Shown: positions 44,674 to 54,220 of the stretch, in pieces | How positions within the stretch are numbered: the stretch's first letter is position 1 | Layout of the letters: every line of letters begins with the position of its first letter | Source of the DNA: PSRF01 sp051000815 | GTDB lineage: Bacteria; Acidobacteriota; Blastocatellia; Pyrinomonadales; Pyrinomonadaceae | Assembly (NCBI GenBank): GCA_051000815.1 | Contig: JBPCNX010000079.1 | Span: forward strand, 1-64,000 | Direction of reading: 5' to 3' | Length of the DNA: 64,000 nucleotides | Position numbers and translations under genes: made by a program | The notes under the pieces: model-generated | What the model saw: the letters and a program-made list of their open reading frames with translations, nothing else | What the model was told of the DNA's origin: nothing | The model's database searches: none

Positions 44674-46884
44674 CTAGTCGCCAATCATGATGCCATCGCC
44701 CAGAACCACGCCGTTCCGACTCATCATTCCGTCACCGAGCACCACACCATCACCCAACACAACACCGTCGCCAAGCACAACGCCGTCACCGAGGACGACT
44801 CCGTCACCGAGCACCACACCATCGCCGATCAGGATGCCATCACCGATCATGATGCCGTCACCGAGCACCACACCATCGCCCAGCACCACACCATCGCCGA
44901 GGACGACTCCGTCATCGATCATAATGCCGTCGCCGAGTACCACTCCGTCTTTTGTTACATGACCGTCGCCGATCAGGATGCCGTCCCCGAGGACAACGCC
45001 GTCACCCAGAACAACTCCGTCTCCGAGAACCACACCGTCGCCGATCAGGATGCCGTCGCCAATCATGATGCCGTCGCCCAGCACTATGCCATCGCCCAGC
45101 ACCACTCCGTCGCGCAGCCTCAGGCTGTCGCCGAGAACGATTCCATCACTGAGTACCAGGCGGCCGTTGTTAACTATTGAATTACCGAGTGTCAGGCTGT
45201 CGCCGAGGACTACACCGTCGCCGAGGACAACGCCGTCGCCAATCATGATGCCGTCACCAATCATGATGCCGTTGATTGTCAAAGGCTTGTCGGAGAAGAG
45301 GACGCCATGCGCGTAGAGCACGTTACTGCTGATAGCAACGTTCTCGCCGCCGATGTTCACGGAACCGAAAGAGCTCAGCGTTGTATTGCCACGGAAGAAG
45401 CGGTCGCCGGCCGTGAGTTGGTTAGCTTGCGGATTGATCGCCCGCGACATTTCCACTGCTGCGGCGGCATTCAGGAGGCCAGCGCCCTGCGACACCACCG
45501 ACTGGGCTTTGTTTTCGTAGCCGCGAATTTTTTGGGCAGTCTTCACAAGCACCGCTTTTACCTGTAGCGGGGTTAGAGACTTGTTGGCTTCGAGCATGAG
45601 GGCAACGGTGCCCGCAACAACTGGCGCCGCGAATGACGTTCCGGAATAAGTGAAGTAACTATTCGGGCGGCCCGTGGATGAAATCGGCTGGACGACGCGT
45701 TCGGGATAAGTGGCCGCCAGGGTAGGATTTGCTTCCTGGGACATCGGGGCTACCAGGCGACGGCCGGGAGCGACCAGGTCAGGCTTCGCGAGGTGGTCAA
45801 AGCGCGTCGGTCCTTTGGAGGAGAAAGTGGCGACTGTGTCGTCGGAACGCTTGATAGTGTCGTGACCGTCGGTTGCACCGACTGTAATCGCGTAGGGGCT
45901 GTTCGACGGGCTGCCAACGGCGCCATAAACCATTTGATAGATTGGGGAGCCATCAGCGTTGTAGCCAAGAATCTGTTCAGTGCGACCGAGGTTGCCGGCG
46001 CTTGAAATCACGACCATTCCGGCGCGAACGGCCAATTCAACAGCTTTGCAAAGTGGATCGGAGTGGAAGGACTCGCGCACCGGCGTGCTCATACTAAGAT
46101 TGACGATGCGGATGTTGAAGCGCTGGCGGTTCTGCATTACCCAGTTCAGAGCAGCAATTACGTTGCTGGTCCGTCCAATTCCGTTCTCATCGAGAACGCG
46201 AACGTCAATGATGTCAGCACCGGGCGCGACACCGGCATAATTCGCCGCGAAACCATTTGACGCTTCGCCGCTGCCGGCAGCCACTCCGGCTACTCCGGTT
46301 CCGTGACCGTCAGCATCTCCCGAGCGCGTGCTCCCACTGAAATCAACAGCAGCGACTACGCGAGACTGATTAGCGCGGATGAAGTCAGGGTGATTGGCGC
46401 TGACGCCGCTGTCGAGAATCGCGATTCCGATTCCCTTTCCATTGAATCCCGGCCTCTGAGCGAATCCACTTTGAACTTGAGTGGCGCCTGTGGAGTCGTT
46501 GGTGAGATTGAATTGAGCCTTTACGGGGCGGTCCGGAGCGATGTAGGCGACGTCGGAGCGCGCTGCAAGACCGGCAACCTGGTTAAGGGGAACGTCGGCG
46601 ACGATCATGTTGAATTCACTATAAGCGTCACGTTTGCTGCCATGAGCAGTTGCCAACGCCGCGTCCAAAGCGGTAGTCGGTGTTCCTTTGGTTTGCATCA
46701 GCACGCGAACGGTGCCGGCAGCGCCACTCGTTGATTCGAATTCCGGCGCGGTCTTCTTTTCAATGTGTCGAGGCCCGTTGCTGCCGTTCCCTCGTCTGGC
46801 AGGAGCGGCAAAGGTGGTCATTGGAGCAAGGGACACGACCATCAAGCTGCTGAGGCTGAGGTAGGTTGCGATTCGCTTAAACAT
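44674..46884 (-). CDS. exported subtilisin-like serine protease with C-terminal hexapeptide-repeat domain
   Basis: 736 residues. Signal peptide (1-26), a prodomain-like region (about 57-120, with VRVLMQTKG), then the S8 domain with catalytic Asp158 (AILDSG), His194 (DGHGTGVAG), oxyanion Asn298 (SAGN) and Ser417 (SGTSFAAP). Residues 540-736 are 33 uninterrupted hexapeptides of the VVLGDG/IMIGDG type. This matches the spacing of left-handed beta-helix hexapeptides. A sigma54-like promoter lies 72 bases upstream of the ATG. Confidence 0.92.
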   Translation of the reverse strand: MFKRIATYLSLSSLMVVSLAPMTTFAAPARRGNGSNGPRHIEKKTAPEFESTSGAAGTVRVLMQTKGTPTTALDAALATAHGSKRDAYSEFNMIVADVPLNQVAGLAARSDVAYIAPDRPVKAQFNLTNDSTGATQVQSGFAQRPGFNGKGIGIAILDSGVSANHPDFIRANQSRVVAAVDFSGSTRSGDADGHGTGVAGVAAGSGEASNGFAANYAGVAPGADIIDVRVLDENGIGRTSNVIAALNWVMQNRQRFNIRIVNLSMSTPVRESFHSDPLCKAVELAVRAGMVVISSAGNLGRTEQILGYNADGSPIYQMVYGAVGSPSNSPYAITVGATDGHDTIKRSDDTVATFSSKGPTRFDHLAKPDLVAPGRRLVAPMSQEANPTLAATYPERVVQPISSTGRPNSYFTYSGTSFAAPVVAGTVALMLEANKSLTPLQVKAVLVKTAQKIRGYENKAQSVVSQGAGLLNAAAAVEMSRAINPQANQLTAGDRFFRGNTTLSSFGSVNIGGENVAISSNVLYAHGVLFSDKPLTINGIMIGDGIMIGDGVVLGDGVVLGDSLTLGNSIVNNGRLVLSDGIVLGDSLRLRDGVVLGDGIVLGDGIMIGDGILIGDGVVLGDGVVLGDGVVLGDGILIGDGHVTKDGVVLGDGIMIDDGVVLGDGVVLGDGVVLGDGIMIGDGILIGDGVVLGDGVVLGDGVVLGDGVVLGDGVVLGDGMMSRNGVVLGDGIMIGD
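44677..45267 (-). repeat. 18-bp tandem repeat coding for 33 hexapeptides
   Basis: The unit encodes V/I-V/M/L-L/I-G-D-G. Thirty-three hexapeptides follow each other in strict register (the last lacks its final Gly). Synonymous codons vary between units (GAC/GAT, GGT/GGC), so the repeat is kept at protein level and is not very recent. Confidence 0.9.
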
Positions 46885-46955
46885 TGGGGGCCTTCCTTTC
46901 GTTTTTGCTGATTGAAACTTTTCAAGATTTCGTTGGCTGCGTCGCTGTTCCCTAT

Positions 46956-46971
46956 TTCAACGCTTGTGCCA
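46956..46971 (-). promoter_or_regulatory. sigma54-type promoter of the protease gene
   Basis: On the minus strand TGGCAC-AAGCG-TTGAA matches the -24/-12 consensus TGGCAC-N5-TTGC-W at all defined positions except the C of GC. Transcription would start near 46946 and run into the protease gene (ATG 46884). A TPR-sigma54 activator gene lies just upstream, and a spaced palindrome GTATAC-N12-GTATAC (47175-47198) could be an activator site. The remaining gap 46885-47369 has no convincing gene. Confidence 0.55.
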
Positions 46972-47369
46972 CAGCAAGACAGAACCTTTGTAAGCTTCTT
47001 AAGCCCCTGTTGAATCAGACGTTTATGAAGATGGAGGACGGTGTTTTGGAGGAAGGTCTGGAGCTGCGCGAGGTTGCATACCAGGTAGTCAAGTGAGGTG
47101 CCCAGGAAAAGAATTTGTGCAGTATTGCAGGGCTTTCTTTGAGTATCGACTCCTGAGACGGTTATGGAAACGGAGTATACATTGGCTACCTGGTATACAC
47201 GGATCCACGGATCCACGGATTCAGCTTTGCCCTAAAAGCCGAACCTCACATCGCATGTGACTCTTGAGGCAAAGCCCATCGGATCACGACCGACGCACCG
47301 ACGGATCGGCTTTGCCCAATAAGTCGGGCTGGAGTTTTGAGCAACGCTAAGCGGATTTAAAGCTGGAGA

Positions 47370-50300
47370 TCAGGCGCTGGCGCTGAGTTGGTAGCGCTCG
47401 AGTTTGAGGTAGAGTCCGCGGCGGGTAAGGCCGAGTTCACGAGCGGCACGAGAGATATTGCCGCCGTGCTTGCGCAGGGCTTCCGAGATCATGCGGCGCT
47501 CAACTTCCGCAAGTGCGTCAGCAAGTGTGATGTTCTGCATCGAGCTGGCGGGCATCGATGCTAGTGCTGAAGCCGCGGCGCCGTGGGAAACAGGGCTCGA
47601 CGTTCGTTTAAGTTCCGGAGATAGTTGCTCGGGGGTAATCACGGCGCCTTCTTCGGCGCGCGCGACGATCCGCTGAATCTCATTGCAAAGTTGTCGCACG
47701 TTCCCAGGCCAATCGCAAACCATCAGCAAGTCAACCGCTGGAGGTGTGATCTGAATGTCCTTCCGTCCGAACTTTGCTGAGTAGTGGTTGATATAATAAT
47801 TAACGATGGTCGGAATTTCCGAACGCCGTTCACGCAAGGGCGGCACCCGAAGTCTAATCACGTTTAAGCGATAGTAGAGATCTTCACGAAAGCGGCCCTG
47901 GGCAACCATCTCTTCCAGGTCACTATTGGTGGCCGCGATAATCCGCACGTCAACTTTGCTTGGCCGTTGCTCACCCAGTGGTTGGATCTCACCCTCCTGA
48001 AGAAATCGCAGCAGCTTTGGTTGGAGATCCAGAGGAAGATCCCCGATTTCATCTAGAAAAAGCGTACCCCCGGCGGCAGTCCGAATAACGCCCTGCGAAT
48101 CGGTAACCGCGCCGGTGAAAGCGCCGCGCCGATAGCCAAAAAGATAACCTTCAGACAACTCCTTCGGAACTGCCGTGCAGTTGAAGGGAACGAACACCTT
48201 GGCGCGGCGCGACGACAAAGCATGAATCGCCCGGGCGACTAACTCCTTACCCGTTCCAGACTCGCCGGTTACCAGCACGGTCACGTCTGAAGAACGAATC
48301 TTGTGCACCTCTTCGACGAGGCGAGTCATGGCCGGACTGGAATGAATAAAACCAGGCATCAGACTGGCACCGGCCAGTTCGTCGGGCTGTTGGAGGCCGG
48401 GACCTTTATGAGCGCCGGCTCGTAGCGCGCAAACATCCATCCCCAGTCCAACGACGCGCAGGAGCGGTTCCATCGACATGCCACCTGGCAGTCTTGCCCG
48501 GTTACGAGGATGTATGTAGAGCGTCGCCGGCGGCGCATTTGACGAGCGCAACGGAATGACTGCCGCGTCATGCTTCTTTGCGTAGCGCTCGCGATCCTGG
48601 TCGGTGTCGAGTTGTTCGAGTTCTTCGGCGATCTTTGTCGCATCGGCGGGCGTGCAACCGTGTGAGATCACGGCTCGCGGGTGATGATGGTCACCTTGTT
48701 CGCTGATTAGCACACGCTGCGCCGTGGTTTCCTGGCGCATGATCGCCGCAAGTTCGCGGAGCAGCAATTCCCGGGATGCAACGGCTTCAGCGAGACGCAG
48801 CGTTAACAGCTGCGTTAACGCCGAATGTTCCAGACTCGGCTCAGGCGTTGTTTGATCAAGACTATCCAGCGCCTCTTCGGCGCGGGCCAGGTCGAGGCGA
48901 GCGCCTAACTCGCGAAAAGTATTGATAGCTCGTGAAAGTTGTTCTGCGGCGCGGTTTGGCTGGCTTATGGAATAAGCGCGTCCCAGTTCGTAGTGGGCTC
49001 GGGCGGCGCGGTATCGATCTCCCAGCATATCAAAAATCGAAACGCTGCTGCCAAAATGCTGGGCTGCTGCAGTCGCATCTGCCTGCTTCATCTGGACGGC
49101 GCCGAGGAGTCGTTGAGCTTCACCGGAAAAGCCAAGATCAGTTGGAGAATCGGTTACTTGATCCGAGACCTTTTGCAACTCTTGCGAACATTGGTTTATT
49201 TCGTCATTGCGCAAATGCGCTTCCGCGAGGAGCAGTCGCGATTCACAGATTGCCTGGCGATCACCAATACCTTCGGCGATGGCCAGCGCTTCCTTTCCCT
49301 TGGACAGAGCCTTCGCTTCGTCGTCGATCGCGAGGTAACAACGACCCAGTGTCCGCAATGCCTGACCTGCGTACCACTTGTTTCCGTTTTCATTGGCGAG
49401 CGCCACCGCGCGTTCAAGATACGATTGCGCTTCATCAAGATCGCCACGGAGCATGCTTAACTCGCCGAGGGAATCCAGAATCATCGGCACCTTGGCGCCG
49501 CGGTCGTCAATTTCTGACGCCAACGACAATGCGCGCTCGAGTGCCTGCTGCGCGCGGCCCCATTGACCGATTAGGATTAAGTTGATTCCAAGGTTGTTGT
49601 AACCATCTGCCGCGCTGGTCTTGTGATCAGTTCGTTCGTAATAGTCGATCGCCTTCTCAAGATACCGAATCCCTTCAAGAGGCCGTTTGAGGAACCAGCA
49701 CGCCCCGGCCATGTTTGCGTAGATCCTGCCTAATGAATAACTGGCGGGATGATCGCCGATGAGCTTTAGAGCTTGTTCGAAATTTTCCAGACCCGATTCG
49801 TAGTTACCCTCGTGTGTATCGGCAATAGCGATTCCGAAATAAGCTTCGGCTAATCCGCGCCACTCTCCGGTTTGGCGGAAGTGGTCCAGGGCACGTTGAG
49901 CGTAATCACGCGCAATCGGGTATTCGCTGATACTTCGGTAAACGCGTGCTAAAGCGCCATAAATTGGCCCGAGTTTGGAGTCTGGCCCGCTCTCGGAAAA
50001 ATCTCGCAAGACGCCCTTGAGGATGGAAATTGCCTTGGGATGGTCGCCACTGTAGTTGTATGCGAGTCCGATTTGAACGCGAAGGGTGCAAATCGCCTCC
50101 GGATCGATTTTGGCATGCGATTCGGGGGTTTCATACATCGCCACTGCGGTCAGCGATTCTCGATAACGTCCCTGCATTTCGAGCGCTGCGGATAAGGCAC
50201 ATCGTGCGAGTGCCAGGACAGTGGGATTATTACGAGCTGCGGAGATCAGTGACGTGAGTCGTGAGCGGGCCTCGGTAGAAAGTCCCTGGTCCAGCAGTGA

Positions 50301-50453
50301 TCGAACTTCGTCTAACTCCTGAATCAGCGCTTCGTTGGATGGGTTGCGTGAGCGAAGACGGACTCTGGCGTCGGCGAGGTCGACCACACTTCGCCCATCT
50401 GAAGCCGGTTCTTTTTCGGGACCACTCGGTCCAGAGCCCACACGTTTAGCCAT
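47370..50453 (-). CDS. sigma54-dependent activator with N-terminal TPR array
   Basis: 1027 residues. Residues about 35-520 are TPR repeats (e.g. GRYRESLTAVAMYE, AEAYFGIAIADTHEGNYESGLENFEQAL). A middle part (about 540-690) may be GAF-like. The AAA+ domain has Walker A GESGTGKE (730-737), the sigma54-contacting GAFTGA (777-782) and Walker B TLFLDEIGD. A Fis-type helix-turn-helix closes the protein (NISRAARELGLTRRGLYLKLERY). GAFTGA means it should activate sigma54 holoenzyme. The TPRs probably sense a protein or peptide. It precedes the protease gene, a possible target. Confidence 0.93.
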   Translation of the reverse strand: MAKRVGSGPSGPEKEPASDGRSVVDLADARVRLRSRNPSNEALIQELDEVRSLLDQGLSTEARSRLTSLISAARNNPTVLALARCALSAALEMQGRYRESLTAVAMYETPESHAKIDPEAICTLRVQIGLAYNYSGDHPKAISILKGVLRDFSESGPDSKLGPIYGALARVYRSISEYPIARDYAQRALDHFRQTGEWRGLAEAYFGIAIADTHEGNYESGLENFEQALKLIGDHPASYSLGRIYANMAGACWFLKRPLEGIRYLEKAIDYYERTDHKTSAADGYNNLGINLILIGQWGRAQQALERALSLASEIDDRGAKVPMILDSLGELSMLRGDLDEAQSYLERAVALANENGNKWYAGQALRTLGRCYLAIDDEAKALSKGKEALAIAEGIGDRQAICESRLLLAEAHLRNDEINQCSQELQKVSDQVTDSPTDLGFSGEAQRLLGAVQMKQADATAAAQHFGSSVSIFDMLGDRYRAARAHYELGRAYSISQPNRAAEQLSRAINTFRELGARLDLARAEEALDSLDQTTPEPSLEHSALTQLLTLRLAEAVASRELLLRELAAIMRQETTAQRVLISEQGDHHHPRAVISHGCTPADATKIAEELEQLDTDQDRERYAKKHDAAVIPLRSSNAPPATLYIHPRNRARLPGGMSMEPLLRVVGLGMDVCALRAGAHKGPGLQQPDELAGASLMPGFIHSSPAMTRLVEEVHKIRSSDVTVLVTGESGTGKELVARAIHALSSRRAKVFVPFNCTAVPKELSEGYLFGYRRGAFTGAVTDSQGVIRTAAGGTLFLDEIGDLPLDLQPKLLRFLQEGEIQPLGEQRPSKVDVRIIAATNSDLEEMVAQGRFREDLYYRLNVIRLRVPPLRERRSEIPTIVNYYINHYSAKFGRKDIQITPPAVDLLMVCDWPGNVRQLCNEIQRIVARAEEGAVITPEQLSPELKRTSSPVSHGAAASALASMPASSMQNITLADALAEVERRMISEALRKHGGNISRAARELGLTRRGLYLKLERYQLSASA

Positions 50454-50733
50454 TTAACCCCTTATAAAGGCGCAATCAACGTCTCTTTTCATACTGGGCA
50501 ACTACTACTGGTGAAGAGCGGAAGGCTTAGAAGTGCGTGTTTCGCCGCGCGCGCTTCTTATTAAGTCTAAACGAGTTAAATTTAGCACATGCAATTGGAA
50601 AGCGTCTACATTTCATCCTGGAGCGGAAGGCCACGCTGATACCGCGTTCTACTCTGTTCTCTGCCTCTACTATCTGTCTCCACTACACGATTGTTAACCT
50701 TAAGCCCGACTAAAACTTAACCAGGTACGTAAC

Positions 50734-50762
50734 TTGACACCTTTTGTAGTGGCCGCTATTCT
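50734..50762 (+). promoter_or_regulatory. sigma70-type promoter of ffh operon
   Basis: TTGACA (50734-50739), 17-base spacer, TATTCT (50757-50762). The start site would be near 50769, 35 bases before the ffh ATG. The rest of the 350-bp gap 50454-50803 shows no gene. Confidence 0.6.
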
Positions 50763-50803
50763 TTCCGTTTCCGTGTGGAGCGCGGAATCTCGCCCATTGT
50801 TGT

Positions 50804-52276
50804 ATGTTTGAGTCGCTGTCGGACAAGCTTAAGCGAACGCTCAAGAATCTGCGGGGCGAAGGCGTGCTCACCAAGGAACACGTTGATGCGGCCCTCCGGG
50901 AAATTCGACTCGCGCTACTGGAAGCGGATGTTAACTATAAGGTCGCGAAAGACTTTATAGCTTCCGTCAAAGAAAAGGCAGAGGGAGCGCAGGTTTGGCA
51001 GGACCTCAAGCCGTCGGAACAAGTCGTCAAAATTGTTTACGATGAGCTTGTTGATCTGCTTGGCGGGCAATCTTCGCGACTGGTTTTCACGAGGCAGATT
51101 CCTAATGTCGTAATGATTGTCGGCCTTCAGGGTTCCGGCAAGACCACTTCGACGGGGAAGATTGCCAAGTGGTTGGCGCAGAATCAGGATCGCAAGCCGC
51201 TCCTGGTGTCAGTTGACGTTTATCGTCCAGCCGCGCGCGAACAATTAAGGGTCATCGCCAAAGCGACTGGCCAACAGATCTTTGAACAGACTGAGACAAA
51301 CGATCCGCTGACCCTGGTGAGGGAAGCGCATAAGCACGCCCAACAGACCGGGTTCGACACGCTGCTGATCGATACCGCCGGCCGCCTTCATATCGACGAC
51401 GAGTTGATGGACGAACTGGTGCGGATAAAGCAGGAAACGCATCCAGTCGAAATTCTTTTTGTGGCAGATGCGATGACCGGTCAGGACGCGGTTCGTTCCG
51501 CCGAAGAGTTTCACAAGCGCGTGGGGATTACCGGGGTCGTGCTGACTAAGATGGATGGCGATGCTCGCGGCGGTGCTGCACTTTCGATCAAGCAGGTTAT
51601 TGGTCAGCCGGTAAAGTTTGTAGGCGTCGGAGAAAAGTATGACGCACTCGATCCCTTCTATCCGGACCGCATTGCTCAGCGCATTCTGGGTATGGGCGAT
51701 GTCCTGTCGCTTATTGAAGAGGTTCAATCGAAGGTCGACCAGGATGAAGCTGAAGCCCAGCTGAAGAAACTCCAGAAGAATGAGTTTACTCTGGATGATT
51801 TTCGTTCCCAGCTGCGGCAGGTCAAGAAGCTTGGTTCTTTTTCAAAGATCATGAAGTTGTTGCCCGATCAGCTTCTAGGCGGGATGGGGATGCCGCAACT
51901 GAATGACGAGCAGACGAAGGTGATGGAGAAGGAACTGAAGCGAACTGAGTCGATCATCGACTCGATGACCTGGCAGGAACGCACTGATCACAAGATTCTA
52001 AACGCCAATCGCCGACGGCGGATTGCGCGCGGTTCGGGAACGTCGGTAGCGGAAGTTAATCAACTGGTGAAGCAATACACGGAGATGCGCCAGATGATGC
52101 GACAGCTCTCCAGGTCCGGCATGTTTGGGGGCAGCGGGATCAAGAGCAAGATGATGCGGCGCATGACTGGAATACCAGATTTGAGCGGGATGGAGGGAAA
52201 CGGGGGAGATCCCGTTTTGCCAGCCGGGCCGTCCCGGAAGAAGCTGAAGAAAAAACGTAAGAAGCGAAAGAGGTGA
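50804..52276 (+). CDS. ffh: signal recognition particle protein Ffh
   Basis: SRP54 GTPase that targets membrane proteins. 490 residues: helical N domain (1-85), G domain with GLQGSGKTTSTGK, DTAGRLHID and TKMDGDARGGAALS, and the Met-rich M domain (about 300-440). The C-terminus is a Gly-rich stretch and a strongly basic tail KKLKKKRKKRKR. First gene of a translation/RNA operon. Confidence 0.97.
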   Translation: MFESLSDKLKRTLKNLRGEGVLTKEHVDAALREIRLALLEADVNYKVAKDFIASVKEKAEGAQVWQDLKPSEQVVKIVYDELVDLLGGQSSRLVFTRQIPNVVMIVGLQGSGKTTSTGKIAKWLAQNQDRKPLLVSVDVYRPAAREQLRVIAKATGQQIFEQTETNDPLTLVREAHKHAQQTGFDTLLIDTAGRLHIDDELMDELVRIKQETHPVEILFVADAMTGQDAVRSAEEFHKRVGITGVVLTKMDGDARGGAALSIKQVIGQPVKFVGVGEKYDALDPFYPDRIAQRILGMGDVLSLIEEVQSKVDQDEAEAQLKKLQKNEFTLDDFRSQLRQVKKLGSFSKIMKLLPDQLLGGMGMPQLNDEQTKVMEKELKRTESIIDSMTWQERTDHKILNANRRRRIARGSGTSVAEVNQLVKQYTEMRQMMRQLSRSGMFGGSGIKSKMMRRMTGIPDLSGMEGNGGDPVLPAGPSRKKLKKKRKKRKR

Positions 52277-52319
52277 CGGAGAATATCAGTCTCCGTTAAC
52301 GTTACTGGAGGAGAATCAA

Positions 52320-52586
52320 TTGTTAGCTATTAAGTTAATGCGTACGGGCGCCAAGAAGCGTCCTTCATACCGTGTTGTGGTGAAGGAAAAGCAGTCAAAG
52401 CGTGATGGCGCGTACCTCGAAAACCTCGGGACCTACAACCCAACCCGCCAACCTGCGGAAATCAAATTGAAGATGGATCGCGTGCGCTACTGGATCGCGA
52501 AGGGAGCACAACCAACCGATACCGTTGGCCGCTTGATCAAAGCCTCTGCCAGAGAGCAAGCCGCCTCTCAAGCAGCAAGCGTTTAG
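52320..52586 (+). CDS. rpsP: 30S ribosomal protein S16
   Basis: 88 residues starting at TTG 52320 after GGAGGAG. AIKLMRTGAKKRPSYRVVV and KRDGAYLENLGTYNP are the S16 signature. Follows ffh by 43 bases, in the usual order with rimM and trmD. Confidence 0.96.
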   Translation: MLAIKLMRTGAKKRPSYRVVVKEKQSKRDGAYLENLGTYNPTRQPAEIKLKMDRVRYWIAKGAQPTDTVGRLIKASAREQAASQAASV

Positions 52587-52637
52587 TTAAGACATGGTTG
52601 GAACAGAGAGTGACGATTCAAGTTCGTAACGGAACTT

Positions 52638-52868
52638 ATGAAAGAGACCGTGGAGATGATAGTGAGGGCGCTGGTTGATAACGTTGAAGCGGTTGACGTT
52701 CGCGAGGTCGACCGCAACGGCGCGACCCTTGTGGAGATTCGTGTAGCGCCCGAAGACATGGGTAAGGTGATTGGCCGGCAGGGCCGGACCGTGCGAGCAC
52801 TGCGAGCGCTCACTCATGCGGTGAGTTTGAAGCGGAAGCATCGCTTCGTGTTAGAAATCGTCGAATGA
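52638..52868 (+). CDS. khpA: KH-domain RNA-binding protein KhpA
   Basis: 76 residues, one KH domain with GKVIGRQGRTVRALRAL as the GxxG RNA-binding loop. KhpA (YlqC) is a small RNA-binding protein usually placed between rpsP and rimM, as here. Its stop overlaps the rimM start by four bases (ATGA), implying translational coupling. Confidence 0.94.
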   Translation: MKETVEMIVRALVDNVEAVDVREVDRNGATLVEIRVAPEDMGKVIGRQGRTVRALRALTHAVSLKRKHRFVLEIVE

Positions 52869-53407
52869 AGGAAGCGAGCTCAGACGGCGAGGAGTCGCTG
52901 GTAATTATCGCCCGCGCCGTTAAGACAAGAGGACTGAAGGGTGCGTTGGTTGCTGAAGTTCTCACAGACTTTCCCGAGCGCTTCAGCGGGATTAGTTCAT
53001 TGATAGCCGTAAGTCCAGGTGGTGAACGCCAGGTCGTAGAACTGGAGAGCTATTGGTTTCATCAGGATCGTGTAGTCCTAAAGTTGAATGGCTACGACAC
53101 GATTGAAACCGCACGTGGGTTCGTCGACTATCAGTTCGCGGTTCCCGAGTCCGAACAAGTTGAACTCGCCGAAGGTTATTTTTACGATTGGCAATTAGAA
53201 GGATGTCTTGTTGAAACCGTGGGTGGCGGTCGGGTTGGCCAGGTCAGTGAGGTGCTTCGATTCGGGGGCGGTATTGAAATGCTGGCGGTCGAAGGCGTTG
53301 AACATCAAAAGTGTCTGATTCCCATGGTGGAATCGATCGTAGTGGAGATTGATGTCGCAAACCAGAGAATAAGGATCGATCCACCAGAAGGACTGCTGGA
53401 TTTGTAG
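52865..53407 (+). CDS. rimM: 16S rRNA processing protein RimM
   Basis: 180 residues. N-terminal barrel (LVIIARAVKTRGLKGALVAEVLTDFPERF) and C-terminal PRC-type barrel (LAEGYFYDWQLEGCLVETVGGG, then CLIPMVESIVVEID). Aids 30S maturation with S19. ATG overlaps the khpA stop. Confidence 0.95.
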   Translation: MKEASSDGEESLVIIARAVKTRGLKGALVAEVLTDFPERFSGISSLIAVSPGGERQVVELESYWFHQDRVVLKLNGYDTIETARGFVDYQFAVPESEQVELAEGYFYDWQLEGCLVETVGGGRVGQVSEVLRFGGGIEMLAVEGVEHQKCLIPMVESIVVEIDVANQRIRIDPPEGLLDL

Positions 53408-53422
53408 GTTGGATGTGGTGCC

Positions 53423-54127
53423 GTGCTGCGATTCGACATACTCACGATCTTCCCGGAGTTTTTTCGCGAAGCGTTTGATTACGGGATCATTCGCAGGGCA
53501 CGGAATGCGGAACTCGTTGAGATAAACGCGCACGACCTGCGCAATTGGACGACCGATAAGCACCACAGCGTCGACGATCGACCCTTCGGTGGGGGCGATG
53601 GGATGGTTTTTAAGCCGGAACCCATTTTTGCCGCCGCCGCTGACCTGACGGAAATCAAGGAGCGAGCAGATTATCCGGCTGAGAAGCGAGTAGTTCTGCT
53701 GTCGCCGCAGGGCCGAGTATTTACGCAGGAACTCGCGCAGGATGTGGCGCAGAGCGCCACGCAGGTGATTTTGATATGCGGCCGCTATGAGGGCGTGGAC
53801 GAACGAGTTGTTGAAGGGTTGGTGACGGATGAAATCTCGATTGGGGATTACGTCCTTTCAGGAGGCGAGCCCGCGGCCCTGGTGGTAATCGACGCGATTG
53901 TGCGTTTGTTGCCGGGGGCATTGGGAAGCGAGACTTCAGCGGCGAACGAATCCTTTTCCGAGGGGCTGTTAGACTATCCCCACTATACTCGACCCCCGGA
54001 ATTGCGCGGATTGTCGGTACCGGAGGTCTTGTTAACAGGTAACCACGCGGACATAGCGCGTTGGCGGCGGGACCAGGCGTTACAGAAGACAAAACGTAAT
54101 CGACCGGATTTACTCAAAGATTTGTGA
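53423..54127 (+). CDS. trmD: tRNA (guanine-N1)-methyltransferase
   Basis: 234 residues from GTG 53423. SPOUT enzyme making m1G37. Motifs: FDILTIFPEFF, DRPFGGGDGMVFKPEP, LICGRYEGVDERV, ISIGDYVLSGGEPAALV and PHYTRPPELRG. Fifteen bases after rimM. Confidence 0.96.
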   Translation: MLRFDILTIFPEFFREAFDYGIIRRARNAELVEINAHDLRNWTTDKHHSVDDRPFGGGDGMVFKPEPIFAAAADLTEIKERADYPAEKRVVLLSPQGRVFTQELAQDVAQSATQVILICGRYEGVDERVVEGLVTDEISIGDYVLSGGEPAALVVIDAIVRLLPGALGSETSAANESFSEGLLDYPHYTRPPELRGLSVPEVLLTGNHADIARWRRDQALQKTKRNRPDLLKDL

Positions 54128-54220
54128 GTTTGCAGAGGTGGAGTGCGGCGGTATTTCGAGTTGTCATGCTCGCCCGAGGGAAAACGAAATCTGAAGGCCA
54201 GTTTGTAGTGGAGTGATGAA

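Noticed and set aside
44677..45267. 18-bp repeats as a possible non-coding minisatellite
   Set aside because: The repeat is in frame within an otherwise intact protease and varies at synonymous positions.
46842..47216. Minus-strand 124-codon frame upstream of the protease
   Set aside because: Composition is not protein-like, it runs into the protease start in another frame, and it covers the sigma54-like promoter.
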